Positions 23,348-33,296 of a stretch of DNA of 64,000 bases are shown here, one piece after another. Within the stretch, counting starts at the first letter, position 1. Every line of letters begins with the position of its first letter. The stretch is from Euphorbia lathyris. Lineage: Eukaryota > Streptophyta > Magnoliopsida > Malpighiales > Euphorbiaceae. The stretch covers positions 12,118,001 to 12,182,000 of the forward strand of contig NC_088917.1 of NCBI RefSeq assembly GCF_963576675.1. The letters are read 5' to 3'. The translations under genes were made by a program, and so were the position numbers. Below the pieces are notes generated by a model. That model did no database searches and had not been told where the DNA came from. It worked only from the letters and a program-made list of their open reading frames with translations.

Positions 23348-23803
23348 TCATAAAAACACATCTCTTGAATGGAAAATCTTTCTCTGTTTAACACTAAACA
23401 AGTTATAACCATTCGTGTTAATAAGATATACTACAAAAACACAAACATCAGCTCTATTATGCAACTTAGTTTTCTTAGGAACAAGATTTGTAACATAAGC
23501 TAAACAATCAAAGATTTTAAGTTTAATAGGATATATAATCTCATAGTGATATTTATTACTTAATAAAGAACTAGGAAAAATAGTAATCAAATAAACGTCA
23601 TGCATAATAAGTTTTATCTTGAAAATTAAAGGTATTAAAGACTGAAATTTAAGAGACCTAACAACATTCATAATGTGTTGGTGTTTTCTCCCCAGAACAA
23701 TATTCTTTTGAGGGCTATATGGAAATGTTGTTTGATGTAGAATACCTTTTCCTTTATAAAACTTACGACATGCTAGCTCAGGTGCATTATCTATTCTAAT
23801 CAC
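23348..23803 (-). pseudogene. Copia integrase fragment
   Basis: This is an open stretch of about 151 codons matching the copia integrase core: IRIDNAPELACRKFYKGKGI (second catalytic Asp), HQTTFPYSPQKNIVLGRKHQ (catalytic Glu region changed) and ending FVVYLINTNGYNLFSV. The usual catalytic-site surrounding NGVVERKHQ reads NIVLGRKHQ, so the Glu is lost. Confidence 0.88.
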
Positions 23804-24687
23804 TATGACTTTGAGACAACATCTTCAATCTATTACTACACATATGAATCCATTGTCTAGTTATGCTAACCATGTTTAATTAACTATGATAGACATGTCA
23901 TTTAGAAAATAAATAGTAATAGGATCAAAAGTGACAACATTCTTAAAACTAACAAAGTATTATCAATATGATCAATAGCTCCAAAGTCTACGATCCAATA
24001 AATAGACATACAATCATTAGCATTTAAAGCCATAACAAATATGAACATACTAAAGACTATGCAGAAACTATTGGAGTTGTTGAAATAACATTAACAATTG
24101 CATTTACTTCTTTAATATCTTTCTCAAAATGATCTAGCAACCTTAGAGTTTAGAAAATTGTTGTTGTGAGAAAATTTGACTTTAATTCCCCAAAATATCA
24201 TTCTGTTGATGTTCCTAACTAGAGCCAATATTTGCAAAAAAATTACATTCCCACATTTTGGTGATGCTCAACAAATCCATGTCCAAAACCAACATTTACA
24301 ACAAACTTCTTTCTTGTAAACTTGAAGTTAGGTGGGAATCAATATTTTTTTTTTGTAACATTCATCAATAGTATGATTTTTCTTCCAATACTAATTGCCA
24401 AATTAATACTAGAATAAATCAGATTGTGTAAAGAAGTAGTTTGGATCTAGTATTAAGTTCTTAGATGAAAGAATACGCCAAACCTATCAAGAACTTAATT
24501 ACAAAATCTTACTCAGGAAATTTTTTCATCTTGTTTATGATTTGCAAGTAGTTTTACTATTGTTCTCCTTATTACATTCACAATGTGGAATCATCCCAAA
24601 ATTCAATAAGTCATCCCATACCATTTGTAGCTTAGGAAAATATTGTGTAACAGTTGAAGCTCCTTGTGAAAGGCCAGCAAGTTCATC

Positions 24688-25130
24688 TTATAATTCATTG
24701 ATACGAAGAACATTTCCATGGGAAAAATGATCTTTAGGATTTCTCCAAACTTTTGTAGCAGAATCAAACCGTATTATACTTTGTGCGATTTCCGGTGTTA
24801 CTGAATTTACATTCCAAGATAAAACCACCTCGTTGCACCGACTCCAAACCAATTGATTTTTAGTTTTTAAGCAGACGAAAACAACAAAAATCCATCGACC
24901 AACCAAATTTGTTTCTTTGCGATTAATGTCATTTTTGCAGTTGTACTCCAAGCATGAAAATTGGTTAGATTAAAGACTAGTGTGACTAAAGAAAGACTAG
25001 GATTTTTCCCTGGATGAAGATAATAAATATACAACGTGTCCATAAAAACTGTCCTGTAGTTTGATTTTGATTTGCGGCATTGTTTACCATTTGACAAAAG
25101 TATCGAAATGAATGAAAAAGAACGAAAAAT
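24688..25130 (-). pseudogene. Copia gag (UBN2/DUF4219-like) fragment
   Basis: Two overlapping - strand frames give HPGKNPSLSLVTLVFNLTNF, HAWSTTAKMTLIAKKQIWLV, RCNEVVLSWNVNSVTPEIAQ and SIIRFDSATKVWRNPKDHFS. This is the N-terminal gag region of plant copia elements. A frameshift near 24870 separates the two halves. Confidence 0.85.
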
Positions 25131-25156
25131 GATCGAATGTGGAAAGAAATTAGAAA

Positions 25157-25170
25157 TGCTCTGATACCAT
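25157..25170 (-). promoter_or_regulatory. Copia primer-binding site (initiator tRNA-Met type)
   Basis: On the - strand this reads TGGTATCAGAGC, the usual sequence in plant copia elements complementary to the 3' end of initiator tRNA-Met. It lies just upstream of the gag frame in the right orientation. Confidence 0.85.
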
Positions 25171-25584
25171 ACCAGGAATGGAATATCTCATATTCAAGAT
25201 ATGTAATGTGATGAGTGTCCGGTACAGTGATAATAATATGACGATAAGTGTGTGCTATGGTTATGGATATGATCTTTCTAAGTGCTTTAACTCTACTAGA
25301 CGCTACTACGTAGGGGCAAGTGTACCCCGTCGTATCAAGTAATAATCCGGTTAAGACCGGGTATCGAATCCACGAGATTTATATCTACAAGTATTAAACT
25401 ACTCGGTTCTATTCGTTATCTAGGCGGTGAATACTTTAGGTTGGTTTGGGTGACAACTACAAACTACTACTAAACTATGGTGAGACATATTTATGTAATT
25501 CAAACTCTAAAGAAGTGATAAAGGTGACGATAAGTTATAATATATAAGGAACAATAATTCCGAACATGTACAAATGATAATTTA
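25171..25584. other. Left part of an unclassified repeat split by the gypsy element
   Basis: No coding region is seen. The phrase GGGGCAAGTGTACCCCGTCG near 25313 and the sequence that follows are of a kind often found in plant LTR-type repeats. The sequence resumes at 35644 on the other side of the gypsy insertion. Confidence 0.45.
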
Positions 25585-25589
25585 CTCTT

Positions 25590-26055
25590 TGATAACTTGC
25601 CGGATCCGATTTGATATTCTTTGCCGGAGTTACCTGCAAAACAAAACCGGAGACAGGATCTCCGGGAAAACTCTCCGACGATCAAGTCAGTTTTTGTAAA
25701 AATGAGTCTATAATTTAGCAATAGCTTTGTGGGAAAAAAAGTGAACGTACCTCCCCCCTTATTCTTAAGGCCTTTTATAGGTGTTTTTTGGGTAACCGCC
25801 GAGGGCGGTTACTCCTTAGTGGGCCACGTTCTGAGGGCGGTTACCCCTTTTTAGGCCATGTCCCTTTCGTGGCTTTCATGGCAACGAACGTGGTTCTGAG
25901 TGGGAGTCTTGACGCTCCGTTTAGGAATTCGGGGCGGTTTACTCGCTGCGCCCGCTTCCTTCATTTGGGTCCCGTCCAATCTTAGCCCATGGGGCTTTAA
26001 TATGGGCTGGGCTTGCGAAATGAATATAACCCGTTTTGGGCTTCGCGGGTTATCA
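25590..26055 (-). repeat. 3' LTR of the gypsy element
   Basis: This 466-bp LTR lies downstream of pol in the element's own orientation. Compared with the other copy it differs at six single bases and has no indel. It contains the same TATA-like CTATAAAAGG (- strand, 25771-25780) and GTAACCGCC/GGCGGTTAC repeats. Confidence 0.96.
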
Positions 26056-26072
26056 CATGCCTCCCCCTTGGT
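26056..26072 (-). promoter_or_regulatory. Polypurine tract
   Basis: On the - strand this reads CCAAGGGGGAGGCATG immediately before the 3' LTR. A purine run at this place primes plus-strand DNA synthesis in LTR retrotransposons. Confidence 0.75.
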
Positions 26073-26320
26073 CTAGCAAGAGCCCTTTTAGGGTCTTTTT
26101 ATAGGGGACGCTTCGTCTTTGTCCGATTATTTAAAAGTTTTGAATTTGTGCATTTCCCCTCTTTCGTTTTCTCTGGCGTCGACCTTTTAATTCCGTTACT
26201 TCTTTTCCGGCATTGACCTCTTAATCCCGTCACTTCACTGTGTTGTCTTTTTCATGTAAGTTTTTCTTTTCACATTTATTCCTTGTTCGGCTTTTTGCTT
26301 CTGTTTTCCTTTTATCGATC

Positions 26321-28649
26321 ATGTTAGACCTCGACTTCGCGCCGTTTGACGACGATTATGTCCGCGAGGTCTCTAACGAGGTCGAAGAGATGGTTGAGGA
26401 AGCTTCAACCAGCTCTCCTCGGTGTAATTCTCATCCCGCCGACTTCCTTCATTTGGCGAATACAACCGACGAGGGTTTAGGTTTTGACCCCAAAAAGTTG
26501 ATTCCGCCACCTGTCCCAACCCCTCGTTTGTTACCAAAGAAGGACAGGTCGGGAAGTCTGGTTTGTCAAGAGACAATCGATGATTTGCGGGAGCATTATC
26601 CCTGGCTCCGAGGTCTCGAGACTATCATTCCTGGGGAGGATAGGGGACCGGGCGATTACCCAAAGGGGTACTTCACTATTTTCGTGGCCCAGATTATCTG
26701 CGGCTTCACTTATCCGCTGGCGGATGAGATTGCTTCCGTCCTAGGCGGTTACGGAATCGCGCCCGAGCAATTGCATCCTAACGGCTGGGCCGATTTGACT
26801 CTGGACAAATTCTTGGCGGATTGTTTGGAGGTTCCCTTTTCGCCCAAAATCTTCTCCAAGCTCCACCATTTCAAAAGCTCGGTGGGGTATTTCACTTTCA
26901 TCCGCCAGAGTGGATACTATGGTTTTGACGAGAAGCTGAGCAAGATCCGCGAGTGGGATCGATCTTACTTTTTTATCAAGTTTAATGAGGAAAACCTGAA
27001 CTTCCTTCGTTGCTGGAGCCGACCCAACGTAAAGAGTTTGAACTTCGGGTATCCCAGCAAGGAAGAATCTGCCGTTATCAAGTTCTTGAAGAGCACTCCT
27101 CCTTTTGTATGGACATACGATCAGGCCTTTCATATGCTAAGGAGCCGAGTAGCAATTGCGTACCGCGAGGGGGATCGCGTTGTCTATATTCCTTATCGCG
27201 TTTTTGTGCAAGGTACTTTTTATTTCCAAGTTGATGGTTTCTTTTAACCCTTTGCAAGGGTGATCCTTTATCTCAAATCGCTGCAGATCGGGAGGCTAAA
27301 TCCCTGGCGAGAAGAAAGAAGCGGATGACGGAAACCGCTTCCGTTGTAGGGGCGGATCCTTCTGGAGGGACGATTCCTTCTATTGGGGCGGCTTCCCCGG
27401 TTAGGGCTTCCGCTTCACAAGGTCCCGCTTCTACCTCCGAGGATCTTCCTTTAACCAGGAAGCGGAAGATAAGTGCGGATACAGAGTCTTCTCGTTCTAA
27501 AAAGAAGAACACTTCTGTGTCCCTTACTGTTGGCGGCGCACCTGTATCCGCCTCGTCTAAAGGAAAGAGCAGTACCCCCATTCACGAGGTATCTTGATCT
27601 GCTCCCTCTCGTATTGCTACTTTTTCCTCATGAGCTATCTGCCGTTCTCTTGATATTTTTCTTTATGCTTTTGCAGCCAATCCCCGATATTAGCGGATGG
27701 TGGACTAGGACTTTCGGCCTGGCCGTGAACTTCTCTTGCAAGGATATTGTATCTTCCATATGCAATGTCCTCGGGCGACTTCCCTCTGCCTCCTGTGTGC
27801 GCGAGCAAGTACCGCTCCCTACTGCTGTGGAAGGGATCGAGAAGCGTTCTGTAGAGGTATATTATTGCTTTGTCCTTCGCTTTCAAATATCTTGTGTTCA
27901 TCGTAACCGCATATTTCTATTCGCCCATTTTTATTTGTGAGACGTGTTATATGCAGATTATCAATTTCGCTGAGGGCATTCTCCGAAGGGATGCAGAGCG
28001 AGCCAAGGAGTTGGAAAGTCTTGGTACGGAATTGGCGACTCAGAAGTCGCTTTATGATGATGTCCAAGGGAAAGTGAAGGTCCTAGAGGGCACCTGTCAG
28101 AAGGCCGTGGGCGAGAAGGAGGAGGCCCTTAAATCCCTTCAGGCCAAGTCCGATGAACTGCAAAAAGCCCTCGACGACCTAGCTGCTTTCAAGGAGGCCC
28201 AAAAGAAGAGGGTTGAGGAGATTTTGGCTGAAGATGGCGCCCGCATCTACTGGTATGGGGAGCGGATTCATGCGGCTTATGAGCACGGGCATCAGGGTCT
28301 AGTACTTAACCGCCCCAAAGTTCCCATCCCTGAAAAGGATTTAACTGGGGAGTGGGATAAGCTGGAAGCCGAGGATGCTGATATGGATGAGGTACTCTTC
28401 TTAGATTGGAAGAGTCTTCAGGATCCTCCGATTAGCTGCGAGATCCTTATTCAGCCTGCGGAAGGAGAGGCACCCCAAGCCGTTTCTCAACCTGTGCAAG
28501 AGGTACCTCTCACCGAAGAGGTTACTGAAGCGGTTACCGATTCAAGGGTTGAGGATTCGCTTGAAGTAGATCCTCCTACCGGAGGAGATGAGGGAGTCGC
28601 CGCAGTCCAGGAGGGCATTAGGGGCGAAGGAGAGGAAGCTGTAGCATAG
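26321..28649 (+). CDS. Antisense gene of the Tat-like element, four exons, intact
   Basis: It runs against the gag-pol genes. Proposed exons are 26321-27212, 27287-27588, 27677-27856 and 27957-28649, all with GT-AG borders and compatible phases, giving about 688 codons without a stop. An alternative upstream start exists at 26240. The N-terminal 300 residues (LREHYPWLRGLE, GYFTIFVAQIICGFTYPLAD, YFTFIRQSGYYGFDEKL) resemble the family I recall as putative gypsy-type transposon (Transposase_28, PF04195), found as antisense genes in plant Tat elements. Exon 2 is Ser/Lys-rich and may be disordered. Exon 4 starts with a coiled coil (AERAKELESLGTELATQKSL onward) and ends acidic (GEGEEAVA). Function is unknown. 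The first acceptor is the least certain splice site. Confidence 0.78.
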
Positions 28650-28922
28650 CTTAACTTATATTTGGACTTTTGTATGTAAAAACCATGTAACAAACCGCTC
28701 TGATATATATATTTTCTTTCGGTTGTTGCTTTTCATATGTGTGTGATTGTCACTTTTTTGCCCTTTATATGTGCCCTTTGTCCTTTTACCGACTCCATAT
28801 TTGTGTTTCTTCATAGCTAGGGTGGCCAGACCCTTTTTGCAATTTTGAGTACTCGTTTATTCGCTTAATTTTATGCCTTAACTTATAATTCTTCTTTCGA
28901 AAATAATCATAAGTTTTGATCA

Positions 28923-29325
28923 TAAGGTTTTGCGAGTGATGCGTAATCATGCATCCGCCTTTCTTTAACAGGCAACACATTTATGTGTTTTTGATTTTAA
29001 CCCTAAGGTTTTTTGCGAGTGATACGTAATCAAGCATCCGCCTTTCTTTAACAGGCAACACATTTATGTGTTTTTGATTTTAACCCTAAGGTTTTTTGCG
29101 AGTGATGCGTAATCATGCATCCGCCTTTCTTTAACAGGCAACACATTTATGTGTTTTTTATTTTAACCCTAAGGTTTTTTGCGAGTGATACGTAATCAAG
29201 CATCCGCCTTTCTTTAACAGGCAACACATTTATGTGTTTTTTATTTTAACCCTAAGGTTTTTTGCGAGTGATGCGTAATCATGCATCCGCCTTTCTTTAA
29301 GAGGCAACACATTTATGTGTTTTTG
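28923..29325. repeat. Tandem repeat, five units of about 83 bp, alternating variants
   Basis: Units begin (AAGGTTTT...) at 28923, 29005, 29088, 29171 and 29254, and the last is partial. Units 1, 3 and 5 carry GATGCGTAATCATGCATCC, while units 2 and 4 carry GATACGTAATCAAGCATCC. It lies between the convergent ends of the antisense gene (28649) and pol (29509). Such tandem repeats in the 3' region are known in Tat-group elements. Confidence 0.93.
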
Positions 29326-29508
29326 TAAAGAATCCGCATTTTGTTGTAACATACTGAGTGAATGTAATAACTTTTATTGATGACGAGAAAAAGTTTATTA
29401 CATATGTACACCAATTGTGCGGGATCGAAGCCTCATTAAAACCTTTTATCAGAAAACCCAGTGGGAAAAACTTATAAAAGGAAAAAGAGTACTCGTCATT
29501 TCCTCGAA

Positions 29509-32500
29509 CTACTCGGCCTTTCTATATAGGCGTAGATTCTCTAGATTCCAGGTGCGCGGGAGCTTCTTTCCACTCATTTCTTCTATTTCGAAAGTGGCTG
29601 GTCCCATCTTCCTGGATACTTTGTATGGCCCGATCCAGTTGATGCCTAGTTTGCCTTTGCCATCTCTAGACTGTATTTTATCTGCTTTTTTCAAGACCAA
29701 GTCGTTTTCGTTGATCATTACTTTTCGCACTCTTCTGTCATGGTATTTCTTGATTCTATTGCGGTACATTGCCATTCGCATGTAAGCTTTTTCTCTTCGT
29801 TCCTCCACAGAATCCAAAGCATCTCTGATGTTGATAGGATTTTGTGTGTCGCAATAATAAATTGTCCGATCTGTGGGCGACTTGATTTCAACAGGTAGGA
29901 CTGCTTCGGCTCCATAAACTAGCGAGAAAGGTGTTTCGCCTATTGCTGCCTTTACAAAGGTTCTGTATGCCCACAACATATGGGGTATCTCATCCGCCCA
30001 ACTTGTTTTTTTGTCACCTAGCCGCTTCTTGATGCCTTGAACCATGGCCCTGTTGGTAACCTCCGTCATACCATTCGATTGGGGATGGTTTACGGAAGAA
30101 AAATGATTTTTGATCCCCATGCTTTCGCAGTATGCTTTGAACTTGGCACAGTTGAACTGGGTGCCATTGTCGGTTATAAGCTTTTGCGGGATTCCAAATC
30201 GCATGATAATGTTCTCTCGTAAGAACTCGATCATTCGCTCAGGTGTTTGTGCGGTTACTGCCTCCGCTTCTACCCATTTGCTGAAGTGGTCAACTGCGAC
30301 TATCAAGTACTTCCTTTTCTTTGTCGTTTCTGGGAATGGACCCACTATATCGATTCCCCATGTTGCGAATGGCCACGTCGTCATTATAGCGATTTGTTCG
30401 GCTCCGGGAACATGCTTTTCATTCGCATGTATTTGACAATTGTGACATTCCGCAACCATCTTCTGGGAATCTTCCACCACCTTGGGCCAGTAGTATCCCA
30501 TCAGTTTGACCTTTCTTGCCAACGCCGCCGAAGCTTCGTGCGCGCCACAAATTCCTTCATGTAATTCCCGCAGCACGTAGTCTCCTTCGTTGCGACTAAT
30601 GCATTTCAACCATGGACATGTGTACGATTTCCGATACAAAGTTCCATCCCGAATTGAGTATCGAGCCGACTGCCCAATTATTTTTCTGGCTAAGCTCTTA
30701 TCAACCGGCAAATCTCCCTGCTCCAGATATTGACGGATTGGCATTCGCCAATCTTCATCGTCTTCCAGTTCCTCGATGATCATAATCTGATCAACCTCGA
30801 ATGCTGGTGCCGATTTTATTTCCAAGCTGCATGCTTTTTGACTCCATGGTTCTCTACTTGCCGCTGCTTTTGCCAATTCGTCAGCTTTTGCATTTTGGCC
30901 TCGTGGAACATGCACCATCTCCCAAACAACTCCCTTGTGCGTTAACTCTTGTGTCAATCGGCTGACCACCTGATGGTATTTTACTAGCTCCTCCTGTTTC
31001 ACCAGATAATTTTTTGTGATCTGGTTTATCATGAGTTTGGAATCGCTGTAGATTACCACTCTTTCTGGGGTGAGTTCATTGAGCAACCTCAATCCACATA
31101 TCATACCCTCGTATTCTGCGGCATTATTGGTAGTTTTGAAAGTTAATTTTGCTGCATAATACAGGCGGATAACCTCCGGACCTTTGATGACGATTCCTAG
31201 CCCAGCTCCGTCTGCAGATAAGGCCCCATCTGTGTACATGCTCCACTCTTCTTTTTGTGATTTTGGACATTCATCATCATCCCAGGTGAATTCGTTCACG
31301 AAGTCGGCGAGCACTTGGCTCTTTAGCGCTGGTCTTCCTTCATAGCGGATATCGTATTCGCCCAGGCGAATTGACCATTCCATCAACCGGCCGGATGCGT
31401 CAGGTTTCTGCAGTACCTTTCGCATTGGGATGCCAGTTCTCACAATGACAGTATGCGCCTGAAAATATGGTTTCAATCTAGTCGCCGTGGTTATCACCGC
31501 GAGGGCCATTTTGTCCAACTTCGAATACCGGAGTTCTGCGTCCTTCAAGACTTTGCTCACGTAGTATACTGGATATTGTTGCCCTTCTTCTTCTCGCACC
31601 ATCACAGTGCATATCGCCATATTGGTGACGGATACGTAGAGAAATAAATCTTCTCCATCCTCCGGCCTACTCATTAAGGGCGGATAACACAGTAATCGCT
31701 TTATCCCCTCGAATGCTTCTTGACAATCCGGCGTCCATTCAAAGGACTTGGATTTTTTAATGGCATTGTAGAAAGGTAGACATCTCCTAGCTGAGCATGA
31801 TATGAATCGCCCTAATGCCACCAACCGCCCATTTAGTCTCTGTACTTCTCTTATGCTTCTCGGCGTTTTCATCTCCATTACTGCTTTAACCTTCTCGGGA
31901 TTCGCCTCAACTCCCTTGCTGCTAACAATGAAACCCAGGAACTTTCCTGCTCTTGCTCCGAATGTGCATTTCTCTGGGTTCAATTTGAGGCCATATTTGA
32001 TTAGCACTTCCAGGATTTCTTTGATATCCTGCGGGTGATCTTGCATTTTCTTGCTTTTGATGATCATGTCATCAACGTAGATCGAGAAGTTCTCACCGGA
32101 TTTGTCTGAAAATATCTTGTTCATCATCCTCTGGTATGTTGCTCCCGTATTTTTCAATCCGAAGGGCATCACCTTGAAGCAATAAGTCGCCTGGTGAGTT
32201 ATGAACGATGTTTTGATTTCATCCGCCTTCTCCATGGGTATCTGATGGTAACTGGATTTCACGTCGGTGAATGATAAAGCTTCATATCCTGCAGTTCCAT
32301 CTACCAATATATCAATGTTAGAAAGCGGATACATATCCTTCGGACATGCCTTGTTCAGATCTTTGAAGTCGACGCACATTCTGTACGTTCCATTTGGCTT
32401 TTTGACTAGCACCACATTGGCTAACCACTCCGGATAGGTGACTTCTCGAATTGCATCTGACTTTAGCAAATCCGCCACTGCTTTTTCAATCGCCTTTTGC

Positions 32501-32844
32501 CGCTCAGGAGCATGTCCTCTCTTTTTCTGTCGCACTGGGGTTGCACCTTTGTCTACATTCAAACGATGGGTTGCTACGTCTGGACTTATTCCTTTCAGTA
32601 TTTCATTTGGGGCGGCAAATACCGACTCACATTGGACCAGCACCTCGGGAATGGCTTTCTTCGTTTCTTCGGGGAGGCCCGTCGCTATTCGCACATTTTT
32701 GTCGCTTGAGATGGCGAATAGTTCCGTTTCTCCCAATGCTTCCGCTGGCAACTTCTCCTCTACCCTATCTTCCTCGTCTGGCTTTGGTTCAAGTGACAAT
32801 GTATAGGCCTGTTGAGATACAAGTTGATCACCTTCAACTATGAC
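29509..32844 (-). CDS. Gypsy pol polyprotein: RT, two RNase H domains, integrase
   Basis: This is one open frame of 1,112 codons. It has no ATG of its own and would be made as part of the gag-pol polyprotein. Counting from codon 32799: RT at about 115-300 with SFTDVKSSYHQ and YVDD at 241-244; a degenerate first RNase H at about 355-500 (LYVSVTNMA where a catalytic Asp is expected); a second, archaeal-type RNase H at 520-650 with Asp523, Glu563, Asp586 and Asp640; integrase zinc motif His747, His754, Cys785, Cys788; and integrase core Asp817, Asp877, Glu913. All catalytic residues of RT, second RNase H and integrase are present. It follows protease after one TGA stop. Confidence 0.93.
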   Translation of the reverse strand, partial: VIVEGDQLVSQQAYTLSLEPKPDEEDRVEEKLPAEALGETELFAISSDKNVRIATGLPEETKKAIPEVLVQCESVFAAPNEILKGISPDVATHRLNVDKGATPVRQKKRGHAPERQKAIEKAVADLLKSDAIREVTYPEWLANVVLVKKPNGTYRMCVDFKDLNKACPKDMYPLSNIDILVDGTAGYEALSFTDVKSSYHQIPMEKADEIKTSFITHQATYCFKVMPFGLKNTGATYQRMMNKIFSDKSGENFSIYVDDMIIKSKKMQDHPQDIKEILEVLIKYGLKLNPEKCTFGARAGKFLGFIVSSKGVEANPEKVKAVMEMKTPRSIREVQRLNGRLVALGRFISCSARRCLPFYNAIKKSKSFEWTPDCQEAFEGIKRLLCYPPLMSRPEDGEDLFLYVSVTNMAICTVMVREEEGQQYPVYYVSKVLKDAELRYSKLDKMALAVITTATRLKPYFQAHTVIVRTGIPMRKVLQKPDASGRLMEWSIRLGEYDIRYEGRPALKSQVLADFVNEFTWDDDECPKSQKEEWSMYTDGALSADGAGLGIVIKGPEVIRLYYAAKLTFKTTNNAAEYEGMICGLRLLNELTPERVVIYSDSKLMINQITKNYLVKQEELVKYHQVVSRLTQELTHKGVVWEMVHVPRGQNAKADELAKAAASREPWSQKACSLEIKSAPAFEVDQIMIIEELEDDEDWRMPIRQYLEQGDLPVDKSLARKIIGQSARYSIRDGTLYRKSYTCPWLKCISRNEGDYVLRELHEGICGAHEASAALARKVKLMGYYWPKVVEDSQKMVAECHNCQIHANEKHVPGAEQIAIMTTWPFATWGIDIVGPFPETTKKRKYLIVAVDHFSKWVEAEAVTAQTPERMIEFLRENIIMRFGIPQKLITDNGTQFNCAKFKAYCESMGIKNHFSSVNHPQSNGMTEVTNRAMVQGIKKRLGDKKTSWADEIPHMLWAYRTFVKAAIGETPFSLVYGAEAVLPVEIKSPTDRTIYYCDTQNPINIRDALDSVEERREKAYMRMAMYRNRIKKYHDRRVRKVMINENDLVLKKADKIQSRDGKGKLGINWIGPYKVSRKMGPATFEIEEMSGKKLPRTWNLENLRLYRKAE

Positions 32845-33296
32845 TCACCCTTGGTGTGTTGGTAAATGTAATGTTAAATGCTTCATTGAGATGAGCGACT
32901 CCGTTTCTGACAGGAATGGGCGTCCCAGAATTATGTTGTAGGCCAATGGGAGATCAACAATTGCGAATTCTAAATCACCTCGCCATTTTAGCTTTTTATC
33001 GCCCATTTCTGCCTCCAAGACCACCTGTCCACTTGTTTGAGAGGATTGACCCCCAAAACCTGTTACATCCATGAATGTATGTTCCACTCGCTCGTCGTTA
33101 ATTCCCAACTTGTTGAATGCAGTCCGAGTAATAACATTACAAGAACTGCCAGTATCAATAAGGACCCGCTTGACGTCCCATCCTTCTACAACCATTGTAA
33201 TCACCAAAGCATCCGCATGCGGCTCTGTGATTCGCGCGAATGAGTAATTGAGGGCATCCCCCCTATGAGTGTTGCTTTTTCGCTGTTCACGGCGAG
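32845..33296 (-). pseudogene. Gypsy protease region, ended by a TGA stop
   Basis: This is a retropepsin-like aspartic protease with active site VLIDTGSSCNVI and flap-distal motif NIILGRPFL. Its frame runs from the frameshift site at 33300 to a TGA at 32845-32847, then continues in the same frame into pol. A TGA where a CGA codon is likely suggests a single C-to-T change. It lies between gag and RT, the normal order. Confidence 0.88.

Larger units (their letters stand above)
22147..25170 (-). mobile_element. Ty1/copia retrotransposon, 5' two-thirds, decayed
   Basis: In - strand order it has a primer-binding site, gag, a protease/zinc-knuckle zone too worn to place, integrase and most of the RT, all broken by stops. 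The rest of the RT and the RNase H lie at 14165-14806, across the hAT insertion. No clear LTR pair could be identified. The degree of decay is uniform and much greater than that of the gypsy element next to it. Confidence 0.85.

Noticed and set aside
28923..29325. Regularly spaced repeats that might suggest a CRISPR array
   Set aside because: The units are directly joined 83-bp tandem copies without variable spacers, and the genome is a plant.
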